Origin: Anaerolineae bacterium
GTDB taxonomy: Bacteria > Chloroflexota > Anaerolineae > Aggregatilineales > J027
NCBI GenBank assembly: GCA_021463865.1
Contig: JAJTXY010000007.1
Span: 1-64,000 of the forward strand
Reading direction: 5' to 3'
Length of the DNA stretch: 64,000 nucleotides
The translations under genes and the position numbers were made by a program. Position 1 is the first letter of the stretch; every line of letters starts with the position of its first letter. Below the pieces are notes generated by a model. It worked only from the letters and a program-made list of their open reading frames with translations. It was not told where the DNA came from and made no database searches. Positions 43,751-51,919 of this stretch are shown here, one piece after another.

Positions 43751-45298
43751 ATGACCAAATCACTGCCCGCCTCGTTTATGCTCTCGATTATCCGCCTCGA
43801 AAGCCAACTGCCGACTCCCTTATATCGGCAAATTTATGAGGCGCTGCGTCAGGCCATTATCACGCGCCATCTGGATGCCGGGGTACGCCTGCCCTCGACC
43901 CGTGATTTGGCGGAAGTGCTGTTGGTCTCGCGCAATACGGTGATTAACGCCATTGACCAACTCATCGCCGAGGGCTATTTGGAATCACGGGCCGGGTCGG
44001 GCACATTTGTAACCAGCGACCTGCCCGAAGAATCGCTATCGGCTTTTGTTAACCACACCCCGCCTGAACCCCACCCCCTGCCCAAACGCGACCTCTCCGA
44101 ACATGGCACCCGCTACGATTGGCTGGCCCAGCGATTTTCAATGCCGCGTGTCAGCCCGCCGCCAAGTTCACTGGCATTTAATGTTGGCGTGCCAGATTTA
44201 CGGGCCTTTCCATTTGAGCAGTGGGGGCAGATGGCCGCACGGCATTTTCGGGATCACCCACCCCTCGCCATTGGCAGCGAACAAGGCTTGGCGGGATATA
44301 TGCCACTGCGCGAGGCCGTCACCGAATATCTGCGGGTGGCGCGGGGGGTGCGCTGTGATACTGAGCAGGTATTTATCACGGCGGGGACGCAACAATCGCT
44401 CTATATGGCAGTGCGACTCTTGTGTAATGCGGGGGACGCGGCATGGGTCGAAAATCCGCTGTATTCTCCGGTGCGAAATGTGCTGTACACCGAAAAAATC
44501 AGCCTTGTGCCGATTCCGGTAGATGATGAGGGCTTGGATGTTGAGGCAGGTATCCAACAGGCGCCCCATGCCAAATTGGTGTATGTCACCCCTTCGCACC
44601 AATTTCCGACGGGCAGCACCTTGTCTTTGGCACGGCGTATGAAACTACTGCATTGGGCCGAGCAATCCGGGGCGTGGATTTTGGAGGATGATTATGACAG
44701 CGAATTTCGCTACAGCGGCTATCCGTTGGCCTCGCTGCAAGGGTTGGATGTGCATAACCGCGTGATCTATATGGGCACATTTAGCAAAGTGCTGTTTCCC
44801 GGTTTGCGTCTGGGTTATGTGGTCGCGCCACCGGATTTGGTGAAGGCATTTGTCGGGGCGCGGGCGGTGATGGGTTATACCCTGCCACTTGAACCGCAGG
44901 CCATTACTACCGAATTTATCCGCGCAGGCCATTTCACTCGCCACATTCGCCGGATGCGCAAACTGTATGCCGAACGGCGCGATGTGTTTATGGAAGAAGC
45001 CGCCCGTTATTTGGGGGGATTATTGGAATTTGGGCCATCGGATGCGGGAATGCACGTCATCGCATGGTTGCCAGCGGGGATGGATGATCGGCAGATATGG
45101 GAAGCCGCCGCCAAACAGGGACTTCGCACGCCGCCTGCCTCCACCTTTTATGTCGGCAACACCACCCCGCGACATGGCCTGCTATTGGGATTCAGCCCCA
45201 TCACCCCCGATGAAATCCGCACTGCGATGCCTAAATTGGCGCAAGCGATTGAAGAGGCCTTTACCCTCTCAGCAAGGCCATCGTCGCCCTCGCGCTAA
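43751..45298 (+). CDS. MocR/PdxR-type regulator: GntR DNA-binding domain fused to a PLP aminotransferase fold
   Basis: The 515-residue protein has an N-terminal GntR winged helix (PLYRQIYEALRQAIITRHLDAGVRLPSTRDLAEVLLVSRNTVINAIDQLIAEGYLES) and a fold-type I aminotransferase domain. The domain shows FITAGTQQSLYMAVRLL, DDYDSEFRY and the PLP lysine in GTFSKVLFPGLRLGYV. Such proteins sense PLP or amino compounds and control vitamin B6, GABA or taurine genes (family knowledge). The start at ATG 43751 is chosen by domain fit. Its last codons are repeated 2 kb downstream (47295), and it ends overlapping the DUF433 gene tail to tail. Confidence 0.9.
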   Translation: MTKSLPASFMLSIIRLESQLPTPLYRQIYEALRQAIITRHLDAGVRLPSTRDLAEVLLVSRNTVINAIDQLIAEGYLESRAGSGTFVTSDLPEESLSAFVNHTPPEPHPLPKRDLSEHGTRYDWLAQRFSMPRVSPPPSSLAFNVGVPDLRAFPFEQWGQMAARHFRDHPPLAIGSEQGLAGYMPLREAVTEYLRVARGVRCDTEQVFITAGTQQSLYMAVRLLCNAGDAAWVENPLYSPVRNVLYTEKISLVPIPVDDEGLDVEAGIQQAPHAKLVYVTPSHQFPTGSTLSLARRMKLLHWAEQSGAWILEDDYDSEFRYSGYPLASLQGLDVHNRVIYMGTFSKVLFPGLRLGYVVAPPDLVKAFVGARAVMGYTLPLEPQAITTEFIRAGHFTRHIRRMRKLYAERRDVFMEEAARYLGGLLEFGPSDAGMHVIAWLPAGMDDRQIWEAAAKQGLRTPPASTFYVGNTTPRHGLLLGFSPITPDEIRTAMPKLAQAIEEAFTLSARPSSPSR

Positions 45299-45639
45299 TC
45301 TGATGAACCTTCCTTGACGGGCGATTGTTCGGCCTCCATACGGGCCAGTCGTTCCTCATAGCCGGGAAGTTCCTTGAGAGAGCGACCGATGGTTTCATAG
45401 TGGGCCTCATCTTCCGCAATGGCGGCGTCAATTTCGACTTGATGGTCAGCATAATACGACCACGCGGCATAAACTTGTCCGGCGGTAAGGTCATGCCAAC
45501 GACAAACCTCCTCGACTGGATAGCCTCGCTTGAGGTATCCGGCAAGAAATTGAACCGTAATGCCTGTGCCAACCACTCGTGGCTGTCCGCTGCGATGGGT
45601 TGGATCACTTGCGATATGATTGATGGGTAAAATCGGCAT
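45295..45639 (-). CDS. DUF433-domain protein, antitoxin-like
   Basis: The 114-residue protein begins at ATG 45639 (GGAG upstream). It has the DUF433 core: HIASDPTHRSGQPRVVGTGITVQFLAGYLKRGYPVEEVCRWHDLTAGQVYAAWSYYADH. DUF433 proteins are winged-helix antitoxins usually encoded beside DUF5615 PIN-like toxins (family knowledge). A broken DUF5615 gene is indeed found 1.3 kb away on the same strand, on the far side of a TnpB element, though in the opposite order from the usual one. The acidic tail (EAHYETIGRSLKELPGYEERLARMEAE) is longer than typical. Confidence 0.8.
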   Translation of the reverse strand: MPILPINHIASDPTHRSGQPRVVGTGITVQFLAGYLKRGYPVEEVCRWHDLTAGQVYAAWSYYADHQVEIDAAIAEDEAHYETIGRSLKELPGYEERLARMEAEQSPVKEGSSD

Positions 45640-45806
45640 TTCATACTCTCCAAAACTGATTATACAAATCACCCTCGACGCTACACGCACCTTCTTGAAC
45701 CGCTTCACCGAAAATTCAGGGCGGATGCCGCTGCCTTTAGGGAGGGGGAGGAAGCACCCATAACTGCTATTGGTCAACTAGTTGACACAGTGGTAGACTA
45801 GCGCTT

Positions 45807-46889
45807 ATGAAACTAACCGCGAAAATCAAGCTCATTCCCACCCCCGACCAGCGTCAGTGTTTACATGACACCTTGCAACAGGCTAATGCTGCCTGCAATT
45901 ATATTAGTGAAATCGCATGGCAGTCCAAAACATTTAACAAGCTGAAATTGCAGAAACTCTGTTACTATGACGTGAAGTCGCAATTTGGCTTAACGGCACA
46001 AATCGTCATTCGGGCTTTGGGGAAGGTTGCGGATGGCTACAAACTGGACAAGCAAGTCAAACGCGAGTTTCGCAAGCAGGGGGCTTTCCCCTTTGATGAA
46101 CGCATTTTACGTTACACCCTTGCGGATAACGCGGTCAGTATTTGGACGGTGGAGGGTCGGCAACGTATCCGATTTGAAGCGGGCCAACGCCAGATGGAGT
46201 TGCTGCAATCCCAACAGGGTGAGAGTGACTTAGTATTCATTCGAGGCGAGTTCTACCTGTTTGCCACCTGCGAGATTGAAGCACCAGAACCCGACGATGT
46301 GACCGAGTTTTTGGGGGTGGATTTAGGCATCGCCAATATTGCTACCGACAGTGATGGTGAACGCATATCGGGCCAACACGTCAATCGTGTAAGGCATCGG
46401 AATCAGCGCCTGCGTCAAAAACTCCAAAAGAAAGGCACGAAATCATCCAAACGTCTGCTCAAGAAAATGAGTGGACGGGAACAGCGGTTTGTCAAGGATG
46501 TCAACCATTGCATCAGTAAAACAATTGTGCAAAAGGCTAAACGCACCGGACGCGGCATTGCCATTGAGGATTTGACCGGCATCCGTGAACGGGTACGGCT
46601 TCGCAAGTCGCAGAGAACACAATTACACAACTGGGCCTTTGGTGACTTGGGTAACAAACTGGGCTACAAAGCCCAAGCCTATGGCGTCCGCTTGGTTCAA
46701 GTGAATCCCCACTATACCTCGCAAACCTGTTCGAAATGCGGTTGTATTGATAAAAATAGTCGTCTCAATCAAAGTACGTTCCAATGTACATCGTGCGGAC
46801 AATCTCTGCACGCCGATGTGAACGCGGCAATCAACATTGGTTGCCGGGCCTCAGTCAATCGGCCAGACGCAGTGGGTGAATCGAGCTAA
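45807..46889 (+). CDS. tnpB: TnpB RNA-guided endonuclease
   Basis: The 360-residue protein has an N-terminal WED/REC-like part and a complete RuvC core: Asp172 (FLGVDLGIANIA), Glu254 (GIAIEDLTGI) and Asp337 (LHADVNAAINIG). A zinc ribbon is interposed (Cys308, 311, 327, 330: CSKCG, CTSCG). All catalytic residues are present and no frame lesion is seen, unlike the genes around it. TnpB cuts DNA next to the element's target motif using an RNA made from the element's right end (family knowledge). The start ATG 45807 is only 20 bases inside the left boundary. Confidence 0.93.
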   Translation: MKLTAKIKLIPTPDQRQCLHDTLQQANAACNYISEIAWQSKTFNKLKLQKLCYYDVKSQFGLTAQIVIRALGKVADGYKLDKQVKREFRKQGAFPFDERILRYTLADNAVSIWTVEGRQRIRFEAGQRQMELLQSQQGESDLVFIRGEFYLFATCEIEAPEPDDVTEFLGVDLGIANIATDSDGERISGQHVNRVRHRNQRLRQKLQKKGTKSSKRLLKKMSGREQRFVKDVNHCISKTIVQKAKRTGRGIAIEDLTGIRERVRLRKSQRTQLHNWAFGDLGNKLGYKAQAYGVRLVQVNPHYTSQTCSKCGCIDKNSRLNQSTFQCTSCGQSLHADVNAAINIGCRASVNRPDAVGESS

Positions 46890-46937
46890 GTCTCACCCCA
46901 ACTGCAAGCCCCTGCCGCAAGGCATAGGGTAGTTGAC
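46890..46937 (+). ncRNA. Putative 3' part of the TnpB guide (omega) RNA
   Basis: By family knowledge the scaffold ends exactly at the right element end and the guide is the flanking sequence beyond it. Here the segment after the tnpB stop contains the hairpin at 46909-46929 and ends in TTGAC. The guide would begin at 46938 (ATTCCTCATTCTGCACGAAG), inside the DUF5615 relic. The true 5' end probably lies inside tnpB and cannot be placed. Confidence 0.5.
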
Positions 46938-47191
46938 ATTCCTCATTCTGCACGAAGATGATTCCGGCATGTTCTCGACCTTGCTCAAGCCACACGAAAT
47001 GCAATTGCTGTTCTATACGTTTATCACATGATACCATTATTCGCCCCTGCTCAGTGGAAAAAAATGAGATGGGCTTCATCAGAATCGTCTTGTTTACCCA
47101 GTTCCGCACAATGAATTGCGTCTATACCCTTACGACGAAGTTGTATTGCCACTTCTTTGCTGATATGCGAATCAAGATAAAATTTGGGCAA
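46938..47191 (-). pseudogene. DUF5615 PIN-like toxin relic, frameshifted and cut by the TnpB element
   Basis: From TTG 47191 the minus strand reads PKFYLDSHISKEVAIQLRRKGIDAIHCAELGKQDDSDEAHLIF, the DUF5615 N-terminus with its LDxH motif, and then stops. In the neighbouring frame it continues FSTEQGRIMVSCDKRIEQQLHF, then VWLEQGREHAGIIFVQNEE, the normal middle of the family. A single-base frameshift lies near 47060-47080. The C-terminal part is replaced by the end of the TnpB element at 46937. DUF5615 proteins are PIN-like RNases controlled by DUF433 antitoxins (family knowledge). Confidence 0.8.
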
Positions 47192-47294
47192 TAAATGGAA
47201 CAATATCAACCTCCCAAAAACGGCATTAAATAAAAAATCCAGCAGGTATAGTAATGAATCATATACAAAAATCAACGGCCTATCCACTGTACTG

Positions 47295-47365
47295 CCCCCG
47301 ATGAAATCCGCACCGCCATGCCCAAATTGGCACAGGCGATTGAAGAGGTGATGCAACGTGCCTGA
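47295..47365 (+). pseudogene. 3' tail of a second MocR-type gene
   Basis: This stretch encodes PDEIRTAMPKLAQAIEEVMQRA followed by TGA. Its first 54 bases match the end of the intact mocR gene (45204-45257) at 49 positions, and all five differences are at third codon positions without changing the protein. The match stops abruptly on the left at the CCCCC run. It is therefore the end of a paralogous gene that was under selection, whose 5' part is gone. Confidence 0.8.
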
Positions 47366-47452
47366 TGACCATATGCAAGTCGTCTAGCAGTGATGCTTGA
47401 TTTGGCCTATCATCAAGTCATCACGCAACTTAGCTTCATTGAGAGGTTACTC

Positions 47453-48433
47453 ATGAAATGCTGCCACCCTGCTCGTTTTGCCATCATCGGGTTGGTTCTC
47501 CTCTTACTGGCGAATATCGCCCTTGTACCCCATCACCATGCCAATGCCGCTCCCAAACCGCAAGCACCTATTCCCTTTGAAGATCGCAGCGACCCCGTGC
47601 TGTTGATTCAGTCTTACTACAACGCCATCGTGCTGCGTGATTATGCCCGCGCCTATGGCTATTGGGATAGCGCCCCACAGGGTCAAACATTGGCCCAATT
47701 TTCGGCAGGGTTCGCCCAAACCACTGATGTATGGGTAGTCGTCAGCACGCTGATTCGGGAAGGGGTGGCCGCCGGAACAACCTATGACGCCGTACCAACT
47801 CTGCTGATTGCATCACAGACCGATGGCACGATCAAAGCCTATGTCGGGTGTTTTACCGCAAAGGTTTCGCGGGTGGAGACGACAACCGACACGAACGTCG
47901 CGGATAATCCTTGGTCGCTGGCGAATGAAACCAGCGGATTTGAGGAGATTACGCCTGAGGAGGTAGATGTCAATCTGATGCGAACCTCCTGCAACCCGCC
48001 CGCGCTAGGTGATCTTGTAGTTGATTCGCGTGAGAGTCCGATTTGGCTACTGCGCTCCTATTTCAACGCTGTTCATCTCAAAGACTATGCCCGCGCCTAC
48101 AACTATTGGAGTTCACCCCCCAATGGCCTGAGCTTCAGCCAATTTTCACAGGGCTATGCCAACACCACCGATATTTTTGTGGCGCTGCTGCTGGGGATTC
48201 AATATGATGGCGCGGCGGGGAGCACCTTCGTGTCCATGCCCACCATTTTGATTGGCACAGAAAAGAATGCGGCCCCGCAACGCTATTATGGCTGCTACGT
48301 GGCCCGAACCTCAAATGTCGGGTCTGGCCCAACCCCACCGCCGCCGTTTTGGAGCTTTTACAGCGCTAAGATTAAAGTTGCCCCTGCAGACGCGACTGAT
48401 ATTGAGTTGCTGACCACGCCGTGTGAACTTTAG
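47453..48433 (+). CDS. Exported protein with two SnoaL-like repeats
   Basis: The 326-residue protein starts at ATG 47453 (GAGAGG upstream) and has an N-terminal export segment (FAIIGLVLLLLANIALVP). Two homologous repeats of about 135 residues follow. Each begins DPVLLIQSYYNAIVLRDYARAYGYW or SPIWLLRSYFNAVHLKDYARAYNYW and contains FSAGFAQTTD or FSQGYANTTD and a late YVGCFTAK or YYGCYVAR. The YYNAIxxxDYxRAYxYW helix resembles NTF2/SnoaL-like domains of exported proteins. No enzyme motif is visible. It ends at a strong terminator. Confidence 0.7.
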   Translation: MKCCHPARFAIIGLVLLLLANIALVPHHHANAAPKPQAPIPFEDRSDPVLLIQSYYNAIVLRDYARAYGYWDSAPQGQTLAQFSAGFAQTTDVWVVVSTLIREGVAAGTTYDAVPTLLIASQTDGTIKAYVGCFTAKVSRVETTTDTNVADNPWSLANETSGFEEITPEEVDVNLMRTSCNPPALGDLVVDSRESPIWLLRSYFNAVHLKDYARAYNYWSSPPNGLSFSQFSQGYANTTDIFVALLLGIQYDGAAGSTFVSMPTILIGTEKNAAPQRYYGCYVARTSNVGSGPTPPPPFWSFYSAKIKVAPADATDIELLTTPCEL

Positions 48434-48464
48434 ACGCACGGCACATTCGATTTTTTCCCACAGG

Positions 48465-48492
48465 GGGTGAGGAAGTGTTGCTCACCCTTTTT
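48465..48492 (+). terminator. Rho-independent terminator
   Basis: A perfect 7-bp stem GGGTGAG/CTCACCC (48465-48471, 48481-48487) is followed by five Ts, 31 bases after the SnoaL-repeat gene. Confidence 0.88.
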
Positions 48493-48598
48493 GTTTGGCC
48501 TTTGGACGATGTATGCTTGATGGAACAATCCTTCACCATGTACTGTCCTAATAGACGAGTGAGTCCATTATTTGCCTTAGTCATGAAAGGCTATCCTC

Positions 48599-50572
48599 AT
48601 GAACCGACACTTTTTCTATGTGTGTCTTATTCTTGCAATTTTCACCTTGTTGCCCGCCAACGGTTTGCAGGCCCAAAGCGGCAGCCATACCCTTATCCCG
48701 GCGGGCCTTAGCCCCATTACCCCTGCCAACGCCGCCCAGATGCAACAGGTGGCCCAACTTGGCAAGGGTCGGATATTTGGCTTAAGTTGGATGGATCATC
48801 ACATCGGGGTTGCCACATCGCTGGGGGCATGGGTCTATGATGCCGAAAATCTGGCGGAAACGAATTGGCCGAATGCGCCCATCATCCCAGCGCTTACCGA
48901 TCAAGCCGATGCGGGTGCGTTTAGTCCCGATGGGCGATTCTATGCCAGCGGCGGGATGAATGGTGAGATTGCCTTATTCAATCTAACGACCCATGAACAA
49001 ATCGCTACGATGGTAGGCCATACCGAGGCCATCTTAGACGTGGTTTTTAGCCCGGATGGCAAGCTGTTGGCGTCCGACGCGCGGGATGCGACGGTTCGCG
49101 TTTGGGATACCGCGACCTTTGGCGAGGTGGCATCCTTTCCCAAAGGGGAAACGCTGGATTCACCCATGACCTTTACACCGAACAGCCTGAGTTTTATCTG
49201 GGGTACTAGCGAATCTGCCACAGCCGAGGTGGGCGGCTATACCATCCATGAATGGAATCGCAAAACCAGTGAGGAATCGGTACTGGTCAAACGGGAAACG
49301 ACTCAAACTGGCACGTATCTTTCGGCGCTGGCCCTTAGCCATGATGGGCGCTATTTGGCAGTTGGGGCGAACTATGAACTGCATCTGTGGGATGTGCAGA
49401 CCAATGCAATGTTATGGACGGTAGACAACCGTGAGGAATATCTCGTCAATTATTCACTTGCCATCAGTCCAGATAGTCAATGGGTGGTCAGTGCCACGAC
49501 GGATTTGGGTGGATTGGCCGAAGCAGTCAAGGTATTTGACCTCACAACAGGCGAATCGAGCAAAGCGTTTGACGACTATGCCGGGGTGGTCAATCATGTC
49601 GCGTTTAGTGCGGATGGGACATGGCTGGCGGCAACTGGGTACGATGGCACTCTCCGTTTGTGGGACGCTGCCACTTTTACCGAACAGGGCCGGGTAACAG
49701 GGCATTATGGCGCGGCTGACCACTTGGCGTTGAGCGCCGATGAGGGGCTGTTGGCGGCAGGCGGCTTCGACCACGTGGTGCGTGTTTGGGATACCGCCAC
49801 GAGCACCGAACTCCCCATCCTTGAATCCGGTTGGTTTGCTACGATTGAGGGGGTCGCATGGCATCCCAATGGTTTACAGCTTATGGCGATTGCCAACCAT
49901 GTCGTCAGCGATTACAAGGTTTGGGATACTGTCACAGGCACCGAAATGACCGTTCAATCGCAAAACGGGGATCGTGTCTTCAGCGGGGTGTTTTCGGCGG
50001 ACGGGACAAGGATATGGCTGGCAATGATGCAAAACGGGGCGTTCACCGTGCTGCAAGTCCCTGTGGACGGCAGCGAGGCTGTCACGCAAACATTGGTCTC
50101 AGCGCCTCCTTCCGCAGCCCTTTTCACCTCAGATGGTAGTCTGTTGGCGAGTGGCGACGAGTCGGGCACGATTCACCTATGGGATACGCTGTCGGGCAAA
50201 CCAACCGACGTGTTTTTGCAAGACGGCCCGGTGAAGTCGCTTGTTTTTAGCCCTGATGCAACATTGCTGGCTTCGCTTGGCAACGAGGGCCGTATTTGGA
50301 TTTGGGACGTGGCAACAGGCGAGTTATTGGCGGAACTGCCAGCGAATACAGGCAATACGGTGAGCATGGCATTTAGCCCAGATAATCAACTTCTGGCAAC
50401 CGGGAGCGAGGACGGCACGGTTTATGTGTTAGATATTGCCACCCAGACGGAATTGATTGTGCTAACCGGGCATCTGGATGATGTCACCAGTCTATTATTC
50501 AACGCCGATGGCACAGCATTGTTCTCAGGTAGCTTCGACGGCACCGTGCGGGTGTGGGGTGTCCGTTCCTAA
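48599..50572 (+). CDS. Exported WD40-repeat beta-propeller protein
   Basis: The 657-residue protein has a signal peptide (FFYVCLILAIFTLLPANGLQAQ) and about twelve WD40 blades with the usual GH...WD pattern. Examples are GHTEAILDVVFSPDGKLLASDARDATVRVWD, FSADGTWLAATGYDGTLRLWD, SADEGLLAAGGFDHVVRVWD and the closing GHLDDVTSLLFNADGTALFSGSFDGTVRVWG. Twelve to fourteen blades would form two propellers. It has no kinase or peptidase fusion. An extracellular scaffold role is inferred. GAAAGG precedes ATG 48599. Confidence 0.88.
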   Translation: MNRHFFYVCLILAIFTLLPANGLQAQSGSHTLIPAGLSPITPANAAQMQQVAQLGKGRIFGLSWMDHHIGVATSLGAWVYDAENLAETNWPNAPIIPALTDQADAGAFSPDGRFYASGGMNGEIALFNLTTHEQIATMVGHTEAILDVVFSPDGKLLASDARDATVRVWDTATFGEVASFPKGETLDSPMTFTPNSLSFIWGTSESATAEVGGYTIHEWNRKTSEESVLVKRETTQTGTYLSALALSHDGRYLAVGANYELHLWDVQTNAMLWTVDNREEYLVNYSLAISPDSQWVVSATTDLGGLAEAVKVFDLTTGESSKAFDDYAGVVNHVAFSADGTWLAATGYDGTLRLWDAATFTEQGRVTGHYGAADHLALSADEGLLAAGGFDHVVRVWDTATSTELPILESGWFATIEGVAWHPNGLQLMAIANHVVSDYKVWDTVTGTEMTVQSQNGDRVFSGVFSADGTRIWLAMMQNGAFTVLQVPVDGSEAVTQTLVSAPPSAALFTSDGSLLASGDESGTIHLWDTLSGKPTDVFLQDGPVKSLVFSPDATLLASLGNEGRIWIWDVATGELLAELPANTGNTVSMAFSPDNQLLATGSEDGTVYVLDIATQTELIVLTGHLDDVTSLLFNADGTALFSGSFDGTVRVWGVRS

Positions 50573-50665
50573 CCCATCCGCCAAAAATCCGATAATTTAT
50601 AGGCTGTCCAGTACATGTGATTTTTGTGTATGGGCGGCCTTGTTTTTCTTTTATTTAAGCCAAGA

Positions 50666-50700
50666 TGGGGTATAATTATGGGGGAGGAAATCATACCCCA
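50666..50700 (+). promoter_or_regulatory. -10 box and ribosome site framed by an inverted repeat before the GyrB-like gene
   Basis: TGGGGTAT (50666-50673) and ATACCCCA (50693-50700) form a perfect 8-bp inverted repeat. The left arm overlaps a consensus TATAAT (50671-50676), the loop carries the ribosome site GGGGGAGG, and the right arm ends on the A of the start codon. It could act as an operator or, if transcribed from further upstream, as a hairpin hiding the ribosome site. Confidence 0.5.
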
Positions 50701-51874
50701 TGACCGATTCAAATACCTCATCTATTGACTTACGCGAACACGCCCGCAAACGACCCGGCATGTACATTGGTGGCATAGATACGCGGGCACTTCATCAACT
50801 GTTTTTTGAAGCTCTCGAACATGCAATTGATGAAGCCGCGATAGGGCGCTGTGACCAGATAGGGATTACCCTCCTCCCGGATAATCAGGTGGTCATCGAA
50901 GATAATAGTCTTGGCTTGCCAATGATTCACGTGAATCGAGAAAACATGTCCATGATGGAAGCTGTCTTGGAGCGATCTGGAATATTCCGAGACCCACATG
51001 GGGAATATGAAGCGACGGGTAGCTCATTTGGGGTTGGATTACGTGGGTCAATGCGCTGTCGTCGGAAATGCGCGTGGAGAATAGGCACAACGGGCAGTTA
51101 TGGACAAAAAGCTATCATGAAGGATTGGCCGACAGCCCTTTACAGCAAATAGCAGGTGTTCCCGATTCTGAACACGGCCTGAAATTGACTTTTACCCCTG
51201 ACTTCAGCATTTTAGAGCCGAACCCGTTTGATTTTGAGCGCATTGTTGCCCGATGCTGTGAACTGGCTTATCTCATTGCAGGATTGAAGATTATTATTCG
51301 TGATGAGCGAACAACCCCATTTCAGGAACGTGCCTGTTTTGCCCCTGATGACCTGAAAACGTGGGTTCAAGACCTTAATAGAAGTGCCCTCCCGATTCAC
51401 GACATGCTACATATCAAGCAACCGCTCTTGATTCCCGTTTCGGAAAATCACCAGTATAAATGCGAAGTTGAATTTGCTCTCCAGTTCACGAGTCATAGTG
51501 GTCAGTCAAATGTGTTGAGTTTTGTCAATCGAATCGAAACCTCAAAGGGTGGGACACATCTTGCAGCCTTAAAAGCTGGCATTGTCAGTGCTTTAAATGA
51601 GCAACTCGTTTCTCACGGCATAGATAGTCAACTTGATTGGCAAGCCATTGCTCATAGGCTAAGTGCTGTGATCGTTTTACACCATCCCGATCCGCAGTTT
51701 GACAGCGCCATGAAACCTCATATGATGAATCTCGAAGTATTTGGGCCAATAGCAGACTTAGCTTTCACATCGCTCTGGCGTCAGATCGAGAGCATGAAAT
51801 CGGATGTTAGAAACCGCTTTTTTGACCATTTCCTTTCTCACACCACCAGCAATTCCCCCGACTCCGCCGTATAA
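50700..51874 (+). pseudogene. GyrB/ParE-like GHKL ATPase fragment with a frameshift
   Basis: The first frame encodes the topoisomerase ATPase start: ARKRPGMYIGGIDTRALHQLFFEALEHAIDEA, then VVIEDNSLGLP and SFGVGL. The second frame takes over near 51037-51047 with VNALSSEMRVENRHNGQLWTKSYHEG, GLKLTFTPDFSIL and a transducer-like domain (CEVEFALQFTSHSG, FVNRIETSKGGTHLAALKAG). Fused, they give about 390 residues: ATPase plus transducer, without the Toprim part of true GyrB/ParE. A one-base slip separates the halves. It may be a relic, a sequencing error or a stand-alone ATPase. No gyrA is nearby. Confidence 0.8.
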
Positions 51875-51919
51875 TAGACCATGCGTCCGAAAAATGTACC
51901 GATGACTCAGTGGGGGGTC

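Larger units (their letters stand above)
45787..46937 (+). mobile_element. Solo TnpB element of the IS200/IS605 (IS1341-like) type
   Basis: The predicted 1151-bp element holds only tnpB. On the left it follows TTGAC (45782-45786), and on the right it ends in TTGAC (46933-46937). In this superfamily the left flank serves as target/TAM and a similar tetramer or pentamer marks the right cleavage site (family knowledge). A hairpin (CCCCTGCC, GCAA loop, GGCATAGGG; 46909-46929) lies just inside the right end. No TnpA is present, so movement would need help in trans. Joining the flanks restores an uninterrupted minus-strand reading of the DUF5615 relic, which supports the boundaries. Confidence 0.75.
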
